From: Pithys albifrons albifrons
Taxonomy: Eukaryota > Chordata > Aves > Passeriformes > Thamnophilidae
Direction: 5' to 3'
NCBI RefSeq assembly: GCF_047495875.1
Contig: NC_092474.1
Coordinates: 8,618,501-8,682,500 of the forward strand
DNA length: 64,000 nucleotides
The notes beneath the pieces are model-generated. The model was not told where the DNA came from. It was given only the letters and a program-made list of their open reading frames with translations, and did not search any database. Both the position numbers and the translations under genes were made by a program. Shown here piece after piece: positions 12,801 to 27,800 of this stretch; positions within the stretch are counted from its first letter, which is position 1, and every line of letters starts with the position of its first letter.

Positions 12801-15800
12801 TAAACCACACAAGTTCAAGGATACTCCTGAAAATACAGCAGGCGTTTACAAAGGCTAACAGTGAGAGAGAAGAACCAGCACCAAGGATCATTAGCTCTTT
12901 TATGCCATTTATTTATAGCACTACCTTGAAACACATCCCATTCCTCTTTAGGACATCACTACCTGAAGTTTGGTGTCTCGAGGTGAGTGAGGGGACCTTG
13001 GGAATCAGCCTTCATTAAAAAAAGGAGCTCACATCACAGATCAAGAGAAAAGTGGGAGCGGAGAGTCCAGGTCACAGCTGACGCTCACAAGGCACCTGCA
13101 GACACAGGTCAGAGACAGACAGGCCAGGATGGACAGGGCTCTGAGCACCTGGCCTAGTGGAAGGTGTCCCTGCCCATGGCAGGGGGGTGGAACGAGATGA
13201 CCTTTAAGGTCTCTCCTAACCCAAACCATTCTGTGACACTGGGGGCACTCCTTGACCCACTCTGTGGCCAGCAGCAGTGACAGCACAGGTGACACTCCAA
13301 AAGCAGGGGCTTTCAAATCACTGTCCACAATTTCCTTTCAAGAAATTCATGGGCAAATTCTAAAGAGTCTTCAAAAAAGTAACTTAAAAAAGCAGGAGGC
13401 CTGAGCTTGTTAAAGAAGGGTCAAAATCTTTGCTGAAAAACATCAAGTGTTGGCAAATCAGACTGAGAGCTAATGCTACTAACCCACTTTCTGGGCAAAT
13501 TCTTGCTAGGTCTCTTCTGCTGTAGAAAAAGCCCAAATTTTGAGTACAGAAAGAGATGGAGATGTCATTGCCATACAATAGATTTGACATGTTCAGGAAC
13601 ATCCCCTAACACAGCAGAAAGGTGTGGTGATTGAACTGGGGTCCATAAATCTGATGGTGGAGCACGGTTTGATTGAACAGCATGTTTGGCAATTAAACCT
13701 ATCTGAAGGAAAAGCAAAAAAATCATCAGATAGAAGAAATGCAAACCATGTGAGAAGGAATTGCAGCAAGGGAAATTCAGCTTAAAAAAAACACACAAAG
13801 AAACCTGGCGTTCTTAGGTATGGCTGTAAGTGCCACTATTAGGAGAAGGAAAATATAAGCTCATCTTTTTCTTCCAATTGTCACATCACTGTGGATAGTC
13901 TTCACAAAATTCTCAGAATAGCAACGAATCAGGAGCAAACAGCTGTTCAAGCAGGAAAGTCATGTGTAGACAGACTTTCCCGGCTTCAACAAAAAATTAA
14001 CTCTGAAGCTTCACAGGCCAGTAAATCAACAAAATGGACCTGGTACAACACAGGATGGACAGTCTCATATTCCAGCCCAAAGCTGAAATACGGGCCCACG
14101 TTCTCCTTCTGGCCATATGCTCACTTGATTTATGACCCATAACAATTTCAATATCTCTGGAAAATGAAAGAACAGTAGCCAATTAGAGCTCACTCCTCTA
14201 TGCTGGGGGTTCTGTAGGCTCTGCCCTGTGGCACCTCTCAGGGAGGGTGGCTGGAAGCACCAGCTGCCCCTGGCAGAGACACAGGGTGGAGCAGGCCCCG
14301 AGCACGGCACAGGGGAGCACAGCACAACCCCAGGACCCTGGTGCATGGAGCAGCCCACAGGGTCTCTAGGAGAGCTGCAGAGGGACTTCTAACCAGGGCC
14401 TGGAGACACAGGACAAAGGGCAATTGCTTCCCACTGACAGGGCAGGGTTAGATGGGATATTAGTAAGGAAGGGTACTTAGGCCCTGGCACAGGCTGTCCA
14501 GAGAAGTTGTGGCTGCCTCATCCCTGGAAGTGTCCAAGGCCAGGCTGGATGGAGCTTGGAGCACCCTGGGCTGGTGTAAGATGTCCCTGCCTCCAGTTGC
14601 AACAAGATGATTCTTCTAACCCAAATAATTCTGTGACCCTCTTGTATGATTCATTCCTGTCCCATACGCAACTATGGCTGTCTGTGACAACTGTTGTTAA
14701 CCTGGTCTAGATTCAGCCAGTGCAGAAGCACAGACTGTCCCTCTAGAAGGGCACAAGGATCTTGTAATCGCTGCCTGCAATTGTCCCAAGCAGGGCACTG
14801 CCAGCAATGTGACTGCTGTCAAACCAGGCAGGACTGGGCTCTTCAGCACCCACTTCATTGCCACAACACAAATGCAAAGGCAGCACCAAACAAACAAAAA
14901 ATCCTCCACTCCACCCCAAATGAGACCTTTCCCTCACAGAAGTCAGGCAAGTTGCAGCTACAAACAGCTTGAGTCATAGAACTAAAACTTCACCCAACCC
15001 CAGCCATCACAGCAGCATCGGCCAGGGCTGCTGCACTTGTGAGCTACCACAGGGCACAGAGCTGAGGGCCTGTGAGACACTGAGTACATCAGCCCGACAT
15101 AAAAACTGGCTCTTTGAAGGCAAGGACATCCAGAGCGGTCTTTAGATATTTCTGGGTGACAAACCCCACATCACACATATACTCAAAGGCACGTCTCTGA
15201 ACATCAGCCCTTCTTGGACACTTTGTCCACTGGGAAATGTGCCGAGTAACTCAGGTATCTGTAAAAGCACTGCAATGAATTCTGCTACCCACTGTCCTCC
15301 TCAGGTCCAGATCCACACAGCCTGTGCCTGCAGCAGCACAGCTGCCAAGGCAGATGGGCCTGCTGGGCTTTGACACAAGGGTGAGTGAAATGACAGCAGG
15401 AGCACCCATCACCCATCGGACTGCAAGGATAGGGGAATGGAGTCTGAGTTCAGTGTCTTAATGTACCTGCCTGCCTCCCATCCTCCAGGTCTTCTTAAGC
15501 AGAAAGTAGTTGCGCTGAAGGAGTTAATCTCGCTTGAAACAGCCTATCTCCGGTTTCTCAGAAACTCCAAGGCTGCAGAGCTGGCCTGCCTGCTCCTCCC
15601 TGCAGCCTGACCCCTGACATTTCCACTCTGCTTCTCCCTGGCATGGAAAACTTAAGCATACAGAAACAAACAGGTTGGGAGGACAGATAAATGAAACAGA
15701 GGAGGAGAAAGGGAAGATTGCTCAGATTCCTTGTTGCAGCCTTGATAAATAACAGCAGCATCACCAGACATGGGTGAGGGGCTGGTGTTTATCAGCAAAC

Positions 15801-18800
15801 CTGAAAGTCTACAGTAAGACATCTCTGTTTAATTAATCCTGAAATGGTCCCTTCCGCTTTCTACTTCCCAAGGAGTTTTTGAGGATCTACAAGTTTAAAG
15901 ACACACTAACTCCTTTTTAGCTCTTTCCTTACAAAACACAAGGGCAGAACTACAGTAAGGATTTACAAACTCTGTGGCAAAGGCTTCCATTGTATGGGCC
16001 CACAGAGGCAACTCCCACCAAGAGGTATCTTGGATTTAGTCATCCCAAACCCTCTGAAGCAGTACACCCATCACAAGAGCTTTCCAGCGACCTGCTGGAA
16101 GCCTGCACATGTGGAATCACAGCCAGAGATGGGTCTCTGCATATCTCACCAGGGCTGGGGTTCTCCTGCCATTCTTGCAGGATACCCATTTCCCAAGGGA
16201 CAAATCTCTTCCATGCTTGATGCAGCTCTACTGTCCCCCATTTTTGTACAGTTTTCCCATGGTGGCATTACTCTGATGGAATCAGCATCACCCCACAATG
16301 GAAGAGACTGCACATACACACAGAGCAACACAACTCCAAATACTCTGAGCTCTGGGCTTCCACTGAGCTCGAGGAGGCCTGGGGGGACTTTTCAAGGGGC
16401 ACCTTCTCTTCCATGAGGTCCCTGCCCTTTGATCCAAGGTGAATATTGTACTAATGCGGAGCACCACAGCTGAAGCCATCAGAAGCTGGCCTGGCCCTGC
16501 ACACCTCAGCAGCAGTGGAAGGGGAGCTCTGCTGCCAGGGCACCTTCACCCTACCCCGCTCAGAGAGCTGCAACGTGCCAGGCAGCACCCACTGCAACAG
16601 CAACAGAAACTGTGGTCCCTCCAAAGTGCACAGATCACTAAATCAAAAACCAGCTTCGACAGAAGCAGCTTTGAAGAGCACCTGCCAAGGCTCTGCCCCA
16701 GCCCTCAAGAGAGGGCAGCGCAGGAGGGTCTGGCAGCAGTGCCTGGCCCCGGGTCACACAGCCACCTTAAACACCACCCACCCACCCACCCACCAATGGC
16801 AGAATTACAGAGACGGATTCTTTTTGTGTGGCGTAAGTTGCAAAAAGGGCAAATGAAAGAGTAGAAGAAAATCTCTGAAATAATGATTTCTGGTCCAATT
16901 AACAGCAAAATGGGGAGGAATGAGGAAGGGAGATTTCGAAAGTCTAAGTTCACATTGTAAAATAAAGCTGTATTTCACATCAGCTTTATAAAATTCCCAG
17001 GAAAATAAAAAGTCAAAACCAGTTATTTTCTTGACGATCTATATTCTTAAATATCTGGTTTCAACAAAATCTCGTTTTTAAAGAAGTACTGGGATGGGGA
17101 ATGAACTGTGATGAACTGAAAAATGTCTCTGCCTACCCACAAAGAAAGATCATAATGCAATGACAAGAGACAATCCAGTCTATAATCAAAGACAGAATCC
17201 TGACATGTTCAAAGAGAAAATTATTGTAACAGCAGTGACTTTCAAGATGAGATAGCGTTTTTTTGATAGAAACAAGGGCCATCAAGATTTTTACTGTAGC
17301 AGCCAATGGTTAAATGCACAACTTGGCATGCAGCATTCCTGCAGGTACACTGAGCACTGACAGCAAAAAATCATTAAAAAATCAAATTGTGACACCTAAG
17401 AAATTCACACCTCTAGTGGAACCCAGCAGCACTCTCTGAGTGGTGAACTGCTCACACCCCTACCCATGGGCATGCTTGTCCCACGAAGTGAAGCTTTACA
17501 GGAAAACTCAAGAGCCAACACCCCATTAATACAAAACTTGCAAGTTACAAAGAACAATATTTCAGTACACTGAAATGTTTAAATTTTCAACATTTGCTTA
17601 CAGGGAATTGCATATTTGGCTGTAAAAGTCGTGATCTGCACTCTTCACTGAACTACTGTGATTCACAGAAAATGAATCACAAAAGGGAAGTTTCTGACTG
17701 AATAAATAGCTGTGCTGTAACCCACCTAATGAGCAATACAGTATTTAGTGCTCTTTGATTGGGAGACTATCAGAATACGACTGTAGGTAGTCAGGGCCTT
17801 GCTGACTATAAATACCACTTTTAAAGACAGAATTTGGATTAAGCTCAGTGTTACTTCGGAGTAAAAGTCAAACAGAGTGCCTTAAGTCTCTCCTGTATTT
17901 CACCTTTTGGGGCACGGCCCAAGCACAGTCCCCCTGAAGAGCAATTTGTCACAAACAAAATGCAAAGACTGCACAGCATCATCACCAAAGGAATTCGTAT
18001 TTTTAACATGGAGACTTTGAATTGTATTGATCCTGTCTGTGTTTCCCTTGCTATAAGCATTACTTATACAGGGGAACTATTTTCCTAATACTATGCAAAA
18101 CCAAACAGTTTATTTAATAAAATCATTTTCTCCCCTGCAGCTCATCAATGAAGAGGTGTTTAAAGCAGAGTCTCTCTATTAGCCCTACTCCTTCCGCACA
18201 CTTTTGCTCTCACCATTATAATAAACCCTTTCAATACAAATGAAACCATTAAAAGCATGAATATGTCTTGGGTTTTTGTTAGCTGGGACTGGCAAGTCTT
18301 CTTGGGGCATCTCCACTTCAGTTTTGCTGCCATCACAGAGGGATTTCTCTTTCTTTTCTTTTCTTTCCCTTGGCATTGATTTACCTTCTACAGAAAAGGG
18401 ATAGGGCCGTGAAATGCCACCCCAACGCCCGATCCCGTCAGATCTCCGGAGCTGAGCAGGGTCAGCCCTGGTTGGTGCTTGAATGGGAGACCTCCTGGAA
18501 TGCCATACTGGGGGCTGTAGGTTCTGGTCCCGACGACTCCACTGTCACCGTCCAGGCTGGCTCAGCCATGACAGATGAACCTCAAGAGCAAAGGGTGGGG
18601 CCAGTTCTGCGCTCGCTGAGCCTCACCTGAAACATCCACTGCCAGGCTTGAGGGACACACCTCGTGGGCAGAGCCCTCCCCAAATCTCTGTCACCAAGCC
18701 CAGCCATACACACATACATAGAGAAAAGGGATGCATTAGAACTGATGGCTGTGGTTTTGCTGGTGTTGTTCCAGGCCACACCACCCTTGGGCTCACACGA

Positions 18801-21800
18801 ACCTGCACTGGCCAATGCAGGCAAAGGCCCTGGGGGCCTTGGCCCTTCTTCCTTTGGGAGCATTTCTGGCAGAAAGGTCCTGGTGCCATGTTTGCATCCT
18901 CCCTGCGTGGTGGCCACTGGCCAAGCAGTGGAGCTGTGGAAGCACAGCTGGTGTGCAGAGCACACCCCAGTCCAGCACCAGCCCAACCCCAGCTGTGCCC
19001 ACAGGGAAGGGAGGGACACTCACCCTGTGAAGGGGCAGTCAGGCTGGGACACCCACCTCGGAATCCAACACCTGCTTTCACAGAGTGCCCAGACAGTCCA
19101 CAGCAGTCATTCCCATGAGATTTTAAAGTGGGGAGCACTGCAGATAAAAACAGATCAGTTTTGTTCTAAAATTTTAAAAGAAACTCTCCTGTTTTGGAAA
19201 GAATTTCATTAAAGTGAAAATATAATACAGAAGTGCCCATTTAGGAAAAATGTCCCATTAATTCTTAGCAGTATATGTGGAAGGGAAAATTGCATTTTTA
19301 TCTAAATGGTTTTTTCTGCATAACCCATTTCCTGTATTCTTTTACAGCTCAGTAATGGGAACTTTTTCACATTTCTATTTGGGCCAGACCACTGCAGAAG
19401 GCAGCCTTCAGAGACACGTCAAATATAACCCCTTAAAACAGATTCCAAAAGAAGTTCTACGAACAGGAGGAGAAAGGCCAGTAGAGTACACCTTAAAGAT
19501 GGTCAGAGAAGAAAAGGAAAAATCCCTCTGAACTGAAAATGTAAGCCAAATTTTTGAGGAGGAGAGGAAAAAGGATGTGGTTTAGGTGGTTTTTTTCCCT
19601 AAAGGACAAGAAGAGGCTTGTCTTCCCTCTCTTTCTACCCACTTGAACCAGAGAAAGCTCCTCTTCAATGCAGTTCCGAGTCCCAAATGCACACAAAGAG
19701 CAGAATGGGGCCTGAAAAAACTCCGAAAAACTCACCAGGACATTCTGAGCTGTAACATGCACTGATACGTACAACCAAAACAAGCATAGGCTACGAAAGA
19801 CTTGGTTCATCAGCATAAACAAGTGTTCGTTTCTCACTACAGTTTCATATCATTTGAAACTGAATATAATCCAAACAATAATTCCAAACAACTGACACTG
19901 GAATCCAAGTTTCCCTGACATACTGCCATCAGGCAGCGAGAACAAAGTCAAGTAAAAGCAAAAGCAGATTCAGAACTGACTGCTTCATATTTTACCAGGT
20001 TTGCCTAATCTAGTACAAAGAAAAGCAAACATAAAATTCAAAGTTTTTTAAATTCTTCATTTCACCATCAAGGATCTCAGACTCAAGTGAACTCAAACTG
20101 GCCTTGTGTTTAACAAACAAAGCCACTGACTCCAAGCATCATAGCAGGGCTCACCAAAGAAGCTGAAGCTCCATGTTTTCTAAGCATTGTTCATTTGACA
20201 TTCTTCACCTCTTTTTTCCCCGTGTTGGCTTTTATTAGCTTACTTCAGAAAATTAGTATAACAAAAAATTTTATCTTTCAAAACAGACACATAGAAGTGC
20301 AGCAGTTATGGAAATACAATTGGACAATGAACAGTTTTTATTCCCTCTACCTCACCACACTCCGCACAGCAAAGCAGTAATTACAGGAATCTACTTCTGG
20401 TTTAAGCTCTACAGTAAGCTCTTTCCAAATTTAAGGCCAGCAACCAACCCTTCATTATGCTTAATAGGTAGATATAAAATGTAATTGTATCACCATCTCC
20501 CAATGCACCTTCCCCAGCTCTGAGGCTCACACGTGTCTGGCTCCAAGAAGAGATTTTCTACCTGTTCTTTTCTGTAATGGAAACACTGTGGCACCACTGG
20601 CATCGGTCACTGGAGGAAAACTACACCAAACCAGAGAGGATCTGGATAATTATTCGGAGTAGGACTTCACTGTATTGTTGAAACCTCACATTTCCAAAGA
20701 GGTGTTTGTTAGTTCACAGTAGCCACACTCCTGAGCCCCAGTGCCACAGCCCAGCAGGGAGCCACAGCCCAGCACGGAGCCCTGGCAGAGCTGGGACTGA
20801 GTGACCTGCCCTGGGAGCACCAGGAGCCCTGGGCAGAGCTGGGACAGAGTGACCGGCCCTGGGAGCACCAGGAGCCCTGGGCAGAGGCAGGACCGAGTGA
20901 CCTGCCCAGGGAGCACCAGGAGCCCTGGACAGAGCCAGGACCGAGCCAGAGCCTGCCTTGGGAGCACCAGAAGCCCTGGCAGAGCCAGGACAGAGTGACC
21001 TGTCCTGGGAGCACCAGGAGCCCTGGCAGAGCCAGGACCGAGTGACCTGCCCTGGGAGCACCAGGAGCCCTGGGCAGAGTCGAGACCGAGCCAGAGCCTG
21101 CCCAGGGAGCACCAGGAGCCCTGGGCAGAGCGGGGACCGAGTCACATTTGCAAGCAGCAAATTCCCTTCTGCCTTTCCCACATGAACCTCAGCTAAAGTA
21201 AGTAACATCAGGACACAGTGCATGAACTGGATTCATCCAAGGGACAAGCCACCTCACCACATAGCATACAACACCACTTTGATGCACACAGTTTAAAAGC
21301 AAAGCTTGCCCAGGTCACCCAGGCTGACCCTGAGCCTTCCTCCACACTGCCCCATCTCCCTGCACATTTCCCAGCCATCACCCTCACACCCACCCACAGC
21401 AGCACAAGGAATGGGCAGGTGATGGGATGAAACTTCCCACTGATGGCAAGTAGTAATAATAACAGTAACAACAATAATAATGATAATAATAATAAATAAT
21501 AACAACCATCACCACCAGAGTGATGCAGTGCTTTACTATTCTGTTTTCTGGGATCTGCCTCTTTCAAAATAGTTCCTATCAGATGTGAATGGCACTTGGG
21601 ACAGCCCTGGTTTTCCCTTTGCCTCCAGAACAACAGCGTGGTAGGGAGAGCATGGGGAGCTGGACTGCTCACAGTTTCTTCCAGCACAAAAAGAACAGCA
21701 TGTGCCTATATTTACAGATAGAGAAGGGAACTATAGTATCCAGGAAAAAAATAAATCATACTGATTTTATCTTCAAAAAAAGCACTTGTGCTTTTGGTTT

Positions 21801-24800
21801 GTAAGAAATAAAAAAATGTGCTGCAAGCATTTGACCCTATATCCAGCAACAATAAAATACGTTCCATCATTAAATACCAACTTCTTTGCACTTTGAATAA
21901 TAAGACTATTTTTAAAGGGTTTCAGAATTATTGTCTAATAGATTGTGGCAACTTTTATTATGATTACTGGGCAATTCCTTTTTTTTTTGTAGAATACAAA
22001 CAATAGGCCCATTTATTATCTTTCTTTTAAAACTGTATTTGGTCTGAAATTTTGGGCTACTCTTCAGGCTAGGCAAAAAGTTCTTCAGCCTAACATTTGG
22101 CCCCAATAAAAATTAAAAAAACAAGTGAGTCAGATCAAAAATACTTGTAACATCAGATGCAAACAATTACCTGGCTGCCTGACAGGTCTAAGGGACACCC
22201 TCGTTTTAGCAGTATCACCTCAGCACCACTCCAGGTGTAAGTCACCCCAGAGTGCTGTGACCTACTGGCACCTCAGACCTGGGGTCTGGGAACTCCTCTC
22301 CCATTCCCCAGACAGTGGGGAGGAGAAGCCCTCCCCTGATGATCCACCCACAGGTGTCGGAGGAGGTGAAAACCCACCTTGCATCAAACTACTTCCGCAT
22401 CATTTAAGTCTCTTTCCCTGTTGCTCAGACTGAAAAATTCACTCACATATGGATCAGAATGCCATAAGTGGGGTTATGGAGGAGAAATGCTGCCCCAGAG
22501 AGGGCAGTGTGGCTGCACTGTCCCCACCACTGGATGAAGAAAGAATCCATGCAGAAATGAGATCACCAGGGGGGATGAGATGCTCTCAGCCCTTCATTCT
22601 GCCCACACACTTCCCAAATACTGCATGTCCCATCCGAGCACCATTTGGCCCCAGCGTGCCAACCTTTGCTGGGTACCCAAGTGCTGGACTCACCCCACGG
22701 TCCCTTCAGTTCCACCATGTGCCTCAGCAGCATCCTCTGCCCAAGCCCCAGCGGCACCACGCCGTGTTCTGGTGGGGAACCAGCACATATGCCTGGCCCA
22801 AATACATCTGTTTTATTTCATTTGGACTGCAATCTTTAGCAGTGAAAACACCTCCCTGGTTTCTAAAGCACTGTGGCAATTTATGGTGCAATTAAGTATG
22901 ATCTTAAATAATAAAAATAATCATAGACCGGGACCTGAATATGGTCTCCTGTGCTCTAAATCACACATAAACCCCGATCTCCGTAAGTACCATGGCAATG
23001 CCTTGCCCAGCTGTGCCACCGGGTCAGGAGCCGGAGCACGGGGCACACGCTCCGCTCCCTCTCTGCCTGTCCCACCAGAGCCTCACCCACAGCACCGATG
23101 GCAGGGAAGGCTCAGCCCAGGCCCCCCAGATCCAGCACTCCCTGCTGTGCCTCAGACACCTCATCCTCCCTCTCTGACCGCTCTCAACCGAGACCAAACG
23201 GCTTCTAAATGCCATTATAGAGGAATATTATAGCCAGCTCCCACGGCAAAAAAAAATTAGTGGAAGATTTTTCTAGGAAAAAGATCCTAAAAATTCTGAC
23301 CAGATAATAACTCCAGCCCAGCCTTCATTTCCTATGTTAATAGATCAATTTACATCTTTCTAGCAAAATGGTTTCAGGCTATATTAAAAAAAAAGTCATA
23401 CCTTTCTTCTTAAACTACATTTTGGGAGAGCTTTAAGGAGGAAGGAAGGATGCGATTTTTTCCAGGGCCTTCTAATGTATTGGCTTCACTCAGCAAATTA
23501 ATGTTCTCCATTTTAAATCAGGAGTACATTCTTAATTAGGATATGAAATGTCTTAAAATTTTCTTCACTTTACAAACGGCTGCTTTTTCAATTAACTGTA
23601 CTTCCCCAGCCTCAGGATGATCTTTCTATTAGCAATAGAATGCTTTCTAGTATTTTATGAATACTAATTCACAAAATTAATTAAAAGCAGACTTAACTCT
23701 GAAAACACATATTTTACCACAAAAAAATCTACTGTCTTCCAAACCCTGACCGATCACAGCCTTTTCTTGGATCAAGCCTAAAGGCGCAGCAGTCAGAACT
23801 GAAGGTAGAAGATTCAAAATGGAAAAAAAAAATGGTTTCTCATTTTGCTTTTTTTAAATGCTCCAAACAGAATGAGGGATTAAAAAAAGATAAATACCCC
23901 AAAGTTCCTGCAAACTGGCTGTGGAAGTGGGGCCGTGGTGATCCCTCACAGCCAGAGCGAGCGGACCCCTCCCAAGATCTCACACGTGTTGTCTGTTTTT
24001 AAACTCAAACTGTATTTATTCTGATGTAAAAAAAATCTATCAAAGCAGCACTCAAATGTAACCACATTCCTGCTTACCAAACCAAAAAAAAGCTTTTCTA
24101 GACGAATGTTAAAAGCTAATAAAAATGTAGACATCGCAGTGTCACGTTTGTTGGTGTTATGTTAAAACACTGAACAAACACAGACTTGCTGGAATTGAAA
24201 ACAAAGAGGCACAAACTGCCCCACGGAGCGTCCCACAGCACCTCATCCTGCAGCCGAGACGCGGCTCCTTCCCGGGAGCTCCTTCCCGGGAGCTGCCCAC
24301 GACGGACACGCAGGTGCATAGGGAGCGGCACCACCGGCGGTGCCCGAGCACTCCCTGCCCACGGGGCACGACAAAACTCAGAAAACATTATTCCAAATGG
24401 CCAGCACGGGCCAGACCCAATGCTGAGGGACAGGGATGTGCATTAGGTGAGAGTCAGGGACACAAGTCCAGAGCGCAAATCCCCCCACAACAATACCGGG
24501 ACAGAAACACTCAGCACCAGTGACCGCCTGTTTTCGCATCAAGATGGATAAAAAGTGCAACACTAAGAGAGCACATTTCTAGACCGTTAAATTTTACAAC
24601 TCATTACATCAACTAAGGGAAATGCAATCCCCACATTCACATGCTTCTGTCATTTGCCAGGAGATAAGCAGAACACGAGGCCTTGAAGGAGAGGGCATTA
24701 TGGGGAGATGAGAAGAAGGGGTGCTGAGGAGGGGAGCAGCAAAGCAATATCATCTAAGATGTTCTCTTTGAAGTATTAAGAAAGTCAGCTTGTAAAAATT

Positions 24801-27800
24801 AATGGATTAGACCTCCAGCTGTTCAATTCTCAGCTTTATATTTAGAAGGTATTTGACTTCGAAACATTGGCACATAATCCATAAAATATATTTAAATTTG
24901 TAAAAAAAAACCCAAAACCTTTGTATTAAAAGGTCACTAATAACTCATAATGTTTTAACTGCACCAACACAAAAGCATCTGGCAAAGGAAAAGCAGTAAG
25001 CTATAAAGAATCTCAGTATTTTTACATAAGCCAGTCATCTAATCACTGTGTGCAAACTGGGTCTATCTACAGAACAGCAAAAATTTAGAATTACACTTTA
25101 AAAGCTGAGAAATGTAACCAGGAACAGGGTAGTTGGAGCACACCTTGAATTTCCTGGACCATTCTACAGCTTCACCTATTTAATTTCCATGAGTTTCCCT
25201 GTGCCCCTCACCAAGAGCTGGGGCACAGCCACTCATCTTCTGAACGGCCGTCACTAACGGAGGTTCTTGTTAAAAATGCTCCTCAAGAAATGGAACACGA
25301 ATAATTTGTATTTGAAAATGAACAACACACCAATCTTAAACATGTCCTGCAAACCTTAAGCAGGTATTTACAGGTGCAAACACTGCTCTTTTTCAGTGTA
25401 GAAGCCGGACGGGCTGGACAGGGAGGTGGTGCCGGCCGGAGCGGGGACAGCGCCCGATGCTCCACCCGGAACGTGCCAAGGGCAAACTGTTTTATCCTAC
25501 GGATAAAACAGGGAATGACCCGCTGCCTACAGTTTGGTCTCTTTCAATATTCTCTATGTGCTCGAGACATTATGCCATTAAACTGTTTCTGATATTTCAG
25601 GGAATTTAGCGTTAACAAAACGTACGTGTTAGGCCACCTGAAGATTCATTTTAGAGCTGCACTTTTGTGGAGACTCTCCTCACACTGGCTTTTAATAGAA
25701 ATACATGAGAAGCCACAGACTGAAAATGTACAGTAATTTGTCTAGTACTAAAATTTTATACGGCCACATAAAGACATTTTACTGTACCAAAACCTCTCCC
25801 TGGTAAGAACACTGCCGAGGCTGGGAGTCAGCTGGTACAAATAAAAGCAGCCTGTACAGTTTTAGGTTAGACTTTGGTTTGATGCCTTTTCCTTTGTTCT
25901 ATACAAGTAACAACAAACTGCATCGGTAGGCATTGATAAAACATTTCTTAGCAAAAAATTATTTGTAGTTCTACAGTCAAGCATTCCATTAGGTCATTGG
26001 TAAAAAACCAGGTATTGCACCTTAAAAATTAAGAGCAGTCATGGTGTAATACATCACGGATCAGAATAAATCTATGCTGTCATCCAAGCTCATATATAAA
26101 TACCAACTCTAATTCATTTCCTTTTACATTATAGGTAAAGATCTGAAGAAGTACATTCACACAAAACAATTTCAAGAAACATCTCTCCCAAAATGTGTCT
26201 CACACATCCTCACACCAAGTGTGTACAAAACAACCCCATTAAAACTCACCTTGCAACTGAAGGGGCCATCAGAAAATAACAGACTTTGGGTCTGAAAGCA
26301 CCATGATGCAAACCAAATCTGTGATCTGCATTAATTCAAACACACACAGCCTGTCCACTAAAATGAGAACAGGTAAATATAGAGATCAAAAATTAATGGC
26401 CAGACAGACAGGTAGATGCAAAGTCAAACAGTGGCCACGGTCATTACTGAAATGGCAATAAATTCACACACTTTCTGCATTAAATATCTTAGTGCATCAC
26501 AGCAAGAGCAAATACTATTGAAAATTCTGTCCCTTGTCTTTTCTAATATTTGCCATAAAGGTCTACAAACACACTGCTGCAGAATGTTTACAAAACAAAG
26601 GAAAACATTTCTAAACAGGACCATTTTCTAGAAGAAAATATCAAAGATTATAGTCAGTCAAGGTAAACAGTGGAGAATTTCTGTCATTCACATGAAGCCA
26701 AGCAGGGGCAATCTACCCAATTAATTTTTTTAACAGGTCAGAAGAGTTTAAAGGATCATATCAAACCCAAATCTAACGCACACCAAACTCTCTCCTGGAT
26801 AAGCAGTGGGAATGTTCTTCCCTCATCAATCTGTTTGCTAAACCAGATCATCTATTTATGATGTGGATTTTCTATCTGTGGAGTTTATCGTGTAACTTCT
26901 TGACAAAGGCAACAGCTTCTTTTTTTCACTGAATTCTTAAAACTGTGTAAGTTTCAGCAGTGCCATCAGGCAAACAAAGCAGCACAGAACCACAGCCCCC
27001 TCCCTGCACAGGGAGCTGGGCTTGGGCGCTGGACTCGCTTGCACAGCCCGAGCTCCAGCTCAGCTGCCCCACAGCACAGCGCTCAGTGCCCGGAAAACCT
27101 CACCACACGTCTCACCAACGCGGCCCCACTAAACAAGCCCAGTCCCTCGGTACAGCCTCTAAAAGAACTCGGCAGTATTTAAAATAAAGCACACAGCAGA
27201 ACACACTGGGAAGGGAAAGAAAACAAAGGCTCCCGGCCGCATCTGGACCAAATCTGACCTTTGTTAATGTATTTGCAGTAATTCACAGACATTACACGCT
27301 GCTCCGGCAAGAGGGCTGGCCTGCTGCTCATTCCAGTGACAGGTTCGGTGTAACAATGAAATATTAAGAGAAACTCACAGCTGAAGGCTAAGGGTGCTGC
27401 ATGGCACATGCCCATCAGCCCAGACCGACAAGCCCAACGGCCACTGAGCAGCAGAATATATTCCCACCCTTTCAATCAATGCCTGCACGGTTCTAGGTAC
27501 ATACCGGTATCTTCACCTGATATCTGCAGTATGGGACTTTCAAAATTTCAATTAAAAACTAAAAGCTAAACCCCACCAGCCCTTAATTACTGGGTTTCTA
27601 GAGAATACTAATACCCATTTCACTGAAGGGGAAATTGTTCTGGTTCAGTTAAATCAGGCAAAGTAAAACCCCATTAAGCTGGCCTCGGGTTTTTAAGTGA
27701 ATTTGATCTGGTTATTCTTTGTCAGCTAGAGCTGTGGTGTTGGAAGTCAAGACTGGTCCTCCAGACCCAGTGTTATTATCTCTCACTCACAGCACAACCT

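Noticed and set aside
18582..19212. Overlapping frames of 145-182 codons on both strands
   Set aside because: Several mutually exclusive frames in a GC-rich patch of the MN1 intron; no known protein.
20714..21223. Repetitive 169-codon frame ([10 protein letters not shown] units)
   Set aside because: Translation of the minisatellite; intronic, and repeats are open in several frames.
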